Shown: in pieces, positions 58,535 to 64,000 of the stretch
How positions within the stretch are numbered: the stretch's first letter is position 1
How the letters are laid out: the number at the start of each line of letters is the position of its first letter
Assembly (NCBI GenBank): GCA_008802785.1
Contig: VUYT01000006.1
Span: forward strand, 372,001-436,000
Reading direction: 5' to 3'
Length of the DNA: 64,000 nucleotides
Source of the DNA: Symmetrospora coprosmae
Lineage: Eukaryota; Basidiomycota; Cystobasidiomycetes; Symmetrosporaceae
Notes under the pieces: generated by a model
What the model saw: the letters and a program-made list of their open reading frames with translations, nothing else
What the model was told of the DNA's origin: nothing
Databases searched by the model: none
Translations under genes and position numbers: made by a program

Positions 58535-59161
58535 ATGGAGTTGCCAGACTACGGCGCGTGACCAGCTTTGTCGCAGCCGGCATCGCCTTTCCCGAACGAC
58601 AGCAAATGCTAGACCTCCATGCCAATTAGGCTGGAGTCGTAATCGGCTGAGAGGCTAGTCACACAGCACGGATCAAGTCATATCCCGATCTGTCCGGTCT
58701 CTGCTTTCAGCAAAGGGGCAGCCTTGTGCACCCGACATGCGATATTCCACGCGCATCTTCGCCGTTCGAGCGGGACCGAGCAGGGCTATGATAAGCGCAT
58801 CGCCGCTACACCTCGAATAGGTGCCATCGGAAGCGGTGCAGAGGAGAGAAGGAGACGGAGAAGATAGGAATTACATCTCATCGACGAAGACGCCGTCAAT
58901 CTCATATAAGCCACATTTGTCCTGGAAGACGATTAGTCTCAAGTTGGCGTAGGCGCGCATACGTCGCTCCCCGCAGTCATGCGAGAGATCAGAGAAGCGG
59001 AGCACGAACAGGTTCCTCTCAGCGCAGCGCTCAGTGCATGTGTGTAGAGCTAGCATTCGACTGCAGCAGATGCCCCTTGCACTCGGACAATGTCCGGAAG
59101 CTACATATGTTTCTCTTGCTTGTTTTCGCACGCTCTTTACATCCAAACAGGCTAGACACAC
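58535..59161. other. Spacer between the arrestin-like genes
   Basis: About 630 bases with no recognisable gene. Presumably the promoter of the second copy. Confidence 0.5.
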
Positions 59162-60645
59162 ATGAAAGCCACGCCCGAGCTCTCTGTCGACGTACACTCG
59201 GACCTCGTAGTCGTCACGCCCAATCTCACGAGCGGCCGTCGAGATGAGGAAGACCACTGGCGGCCCGAACCGAGTCATGACAGCACGGTGCGAGGGACAG
59301 TCCGGCTCTTCCTCTCGCGCGACAGCAAAATCAAGCGCATCACAGTCGAGCTCGTGCGTCCAGCCTCGGTAATCGTTTCGAGACAGGCGCTTCCAAGTCG
59401 AGTATTGACAGTTCGTGGCGGCACCCCGCTTCGCATTCCACCTTCTCATCCACAGCTAGGGAGGCAGGAAATCACCGTGAAGGGTGTATACCACACCTAC
59501 GACACATTGAGGAAGGCGCTTGAAGTAGATGTCGGCGACGCAGCTGAGAGCGGACTTTCTGCTGGCCAGCACAAGTGTGTTGAAGCGCAAACATTCCGGC
59601 CAACCCCCTGTTGATTGCGATGCTGATCTGACCGACCGCTTGGTGATGCAGCTTCGCCTTTGAGTTTGTCGTCTCGGCTGACGTCGCGCCGATAGAACGG
59701 TGCCCGTGGTGAGCTGGTAGCGGCTCTGTATCGCTCTGACTGGAGCCAGGCTGAGAAGGCCTTCGCGACCATAATAGCGGACAAACAGAGTACAAGCTCG
59801 TTGCGACAGCTCAAGGGGCCGGCGTCTTTGCTCAAGACCTGACTGCGACATGCAAGATAGCCCTGAGTGAGCATGCGCTCAGTGACCGACCAAGTCTCCT
59901 GGCAGAAGACTCGTCTAACGCGTTTCAGCTCTCGCAGTCACGAATCACAGCGAGGACATTGCCGAGCCGCCGGCGCTGAATGCCATCTCGAAATCGTCAG
60001 ACGAGCACCTCGGCGTCGTTGGTGTCGATCTGACGTCGGCCTGCCTGCTGCTACGGGGCAACTTGCGCCTCTCGGTAGACCTGACATCAATTGAGCACGC
60101 GCTCGTGCGGCTCGATGACGTGCGTCTCTCATTGAGACAGACCTTCCGACTGCAAAGCCTTAGCGAACCTGGTCGGACAGAGCAATTGGATATTGCCATT
60201 CCCCTCTGGTCAATGCGCGACGGCCGCCCATTAAATCAACGTGAGATCCACCTGCGCCAGGGCGAGAGCTTCCACTTCGACAAGCGTATTGTTCTGCCAG
60301 ACGATGATCGCATCCGGCCAACCACTTCGCACAAATCGAAGACTGGGATCCGAGTCGAGCACAAGCTTGCTCTATCTCTGGTGTGCACGCCGCTGCCACT
60401 TCCTGGTGCCCAAAGCGGCGGAACAGTGTCAGAATACAAGACAAAGGAGGTACACATACTTGCGCCGGCAACGTTATCGGCGTGCTGCTGCGTTATCGAA
60501 GCGCTGCAGCTGCCAGCGTATGGCGAGGACGCCGAGCTCAAGAAACACAATCAGATGGCCTGCGATGAGCGGGCGAAGGACTGTGAGTGAACGGAATAGG
60601 ATGCGTAGAGGTTCTAGCTGACGTGTCGGGACAGTATTTGGCTAG
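59162..60645 (+). CDS. Arrestin-like protein, copy 2
   Basis: Tandem paralog of the preceding gene with the same exon plan. The blocks pair one to one: ATPELSVDVHSDLVVVTPN, STVRGTVRLFLSRDSKIKRI, LGRQEITVKGVYHTYDTLRK, FAFEFVVSADVAPIERCPW, TEYKLVATAQGAGVFAQDL, VTNHSEDIAEPPALNAISKS, PLWSMRDGRP, FHFDKRIVLPDDDRIRPTTS, TGIRVEHKLALSLVCTPLPL and CCCVIEALQLPAYGEDAELK. As in copy 1, a last intron splits the codon after DERAK-x and leaves L-F-G-stop. The N-terminal loop is a few residues longer than in copy 1. Conservation of all these blocks argues that both copies are functional. Confidence 0.84.
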
Positions 60646-60836
60646 CATCCCGTCTTCAACCTGGAGCACGCCTTACATACTGCGTGGGAGCAGCTCGCAG
60701 TCTGTCATGGAAGGCCGGAATTGTCCATCTCCTCTACATCCCGAAGATCAGGCATTAACTAGCCTATGGGGTGCAATACTCAGCCCGCTAAAGTCAAGAC
60801 AGCATGCTTGCCAGGAATGCGGGAGGAGGTCAAGAC

Positions 60837-61463
60837 TTACTGATTTAGCGCGGCGGTATCGCAGTAGTTGTCAACCTCTTTAAGCTGGCCGCCCTCGATC
60901 TTGCAGATCCAGCATGCACGGTCCTCGAGCTTCACGCCCTTGGCTGACATGCCAGCGGTAGTGATGAGAACGACTGCGGTGTCCGGCTCTGCGACGAGCA
61001 CGTTCTGAAGCGTAGTTCTGGCAGGGCTCTACATGCGCCGAAGGTTGAGGGCATCGGCAGTAGCAACAAAGCCAGTAAGGGAGCGTAGAAAGCGCAGAGG
61101 GGATTGGGAAGCGGTGTTGGGGAGGCGTCAGAGGCTGAGGCTGCGCCGGCCGACTGGAGTGAAAGGGAGAGGACGGCACCTCGGGAGAGAAGTGAGGGCC
61201 TAGCTGTGCGAGCGCGATAGCCACAGCGTGCTTGCCCTCGTAGCGTCCAGAGAGAGGGCATGTCTTGTTGTTCGGGTTGCCGATGGTCCAGATGACATCG
61301 TCATGGACCTGTGTTGGACGAGCTCGATTCAGTCAGAGGAGAGCTTCAAAGCGAATGCCGGCAGAGCATGAGAGCAACGGACACTGCTGGTGAAGAAGGA
61401 CATGCTATCGCCAGCTACCAGAGGCGCGAAGAGACCCTGGACAGTTTCGACGGAGAGGGACAT
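60837..61463 (-). CDS. SnoaL/NTF2-like small protein
   Basis: A 133-residue protein of the NTF2-like fold. Exons: 61383-61463, 61180-61308, 60837-61028, all in phase. The start MSLSVETVQGLFAPLVAGDS with FFTSSVHDDVIWTIGNPNNK and CPLSGRYEGKHAVAIAL matches the helix and pocket strands of SnoaL-like proteins. It ends with NVLVAEPDTAVVLITTAG, LEDRACWICKIEGGQLKEVD and NYCDTAALNQ; the D-TAA end is typical. Such proteins are often enzymes or binding pockets for small molecules; no specific role can be given. The stop codon overlaps a perfect GTAAGT, so a longer spliced form is possible. Confidence 0.8.
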
Positions 61464-62031
61464 GGTGATAGCTGAGGACGAGAATGGGAGACGGTAGAGC
61501 CGATTGAGAGGGAGAGGGATGTAAGACTTTGTGTAGAGGAAAGAAGTGAGCATGAGCAGCTCGGGAAGGCATTGAGAAACTTCTGAGCCATTCGGACACC
61601 CATGGAGCGTCCATTGTGCAACAATAATGCCCATGCTCTTTTGCGTCGCAATTGGCTTCATGGAGCGACGGTTGTGCATAGAAGCGCGGACGTCAGCGGT
61701 TCCAGTATGCACTCAAAGAGCTTCTAAGTGCCGACACGGTGTCTATTAGCTGCGGCCCACGAGAATGGTCAAGCGGTCGATGGACCGTGCAGAGCTCATG
61801 AGCACTGGCCCTGCGCCAGTCGGGGAGCATGCGAGCAAGCAACGTCAGGCCAGGGGAGCGTACGCAGGAGTAGAGCTGGTCTGTGACAGGAGCGCATCCT
61901 CGTATGCCTATTGCTCCACGGCTGCTGTCAAGTGGATCGGCAGAAGCAGAAGAAGCGTCGTCTATCGCATCTTGCCTGCCAACGAACCCAATCGAGGCGA
62001 GCTCGCCAGGAACGGACTGACCAAGAGGAAG
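61464..62031. other. Divergent intergenic region
   Basis: Between the SnoaL-like gene (-) and the GluRS gene (+). An open frame runs upstream from the GluRS start to 61765 but is not protein-like. No other feature seen. Confidence 0.45.

Positions 62032-64000
<1,969 letters not shown>

Overview
This window is nuclear DNA of a GC-rich fungus, most likely a basidiomycete (the style fits Ustilaginomycotina, but I cannot fix the genus). Genes sit on both strands, are compact, and are cut by many short introns of about 45-125 nt, mostly with GTGAGT, GTGCGT or GTAAGT donors. There are no operons, no bacterial signals and no recognisable transposon. I read about 23 protein genes by joining exons at phase-consistent splice sites. 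Exon limits in the entries are my own reading and have not been checked against RNA data.

Layout. 1-10 kb: 3' truncated PRP17/CDC40 splicing factor (-), a type II membrane CgeB-like glycosyltransferase (+), a small four-helix membrane protein (-), and a 1401-residue protein with two FAR1/WRKY-GCM1-like zinc motifs (+). 10-18 kb: a 2 kb leader region, a G1 (CLN-type) cyclin (+), and an 867-residue low-complexity protein with WG/GW repeats and an RS-like tail (+). 18-26 kb: a small unknown protein, two tandem amidases with identical intron positions, and a PCL-type (Pho85-partner) cyclin, all (-). 27-36 kb: ribosomal protein eL13 (-), an unknown 255-residue protein (+), and a tricalbin ER-plasma membrane tether (-). 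36-45 kb: YTH1/CPSF30 (-), a GCN4-like bZIP factor with upstream ORFs (-), a secreted DUF1996 protein (-), and an NKAP-family splicing protein (+). 45-50 kb: UTP23 (-) and NOP7/Pescadillo (+) share a 171 bp divergent promoter. 50-54 kb: two divergent multi-exon genes that I cannot assign to any family. 54-64 kb: a decamer minisatellite, a secreted double-psi barrel protein (-), two tandem arrestin-like genes (+), a SnoaL/NTF2-like protein (-), and a probably mitochondrial glutamyl-tRNA synthetase (+) running off the end.

Many genes concern RNA or ribosomes (PRP17, YTH1, NKAP, the WG/RS protein, UTP23, NOP7, eL13, GluRS). Others concern growth control (two cyclins, GCN4-like bZIP). This is an ordinary housekeeping segment with two local gene duplications. 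The items most worth a second look are the divergent orphan pair, the WG-repeat protein, the double FAR1-like protein, the uORFs ahead of the bZIP gene, and the odd C-terminus of YTH1.
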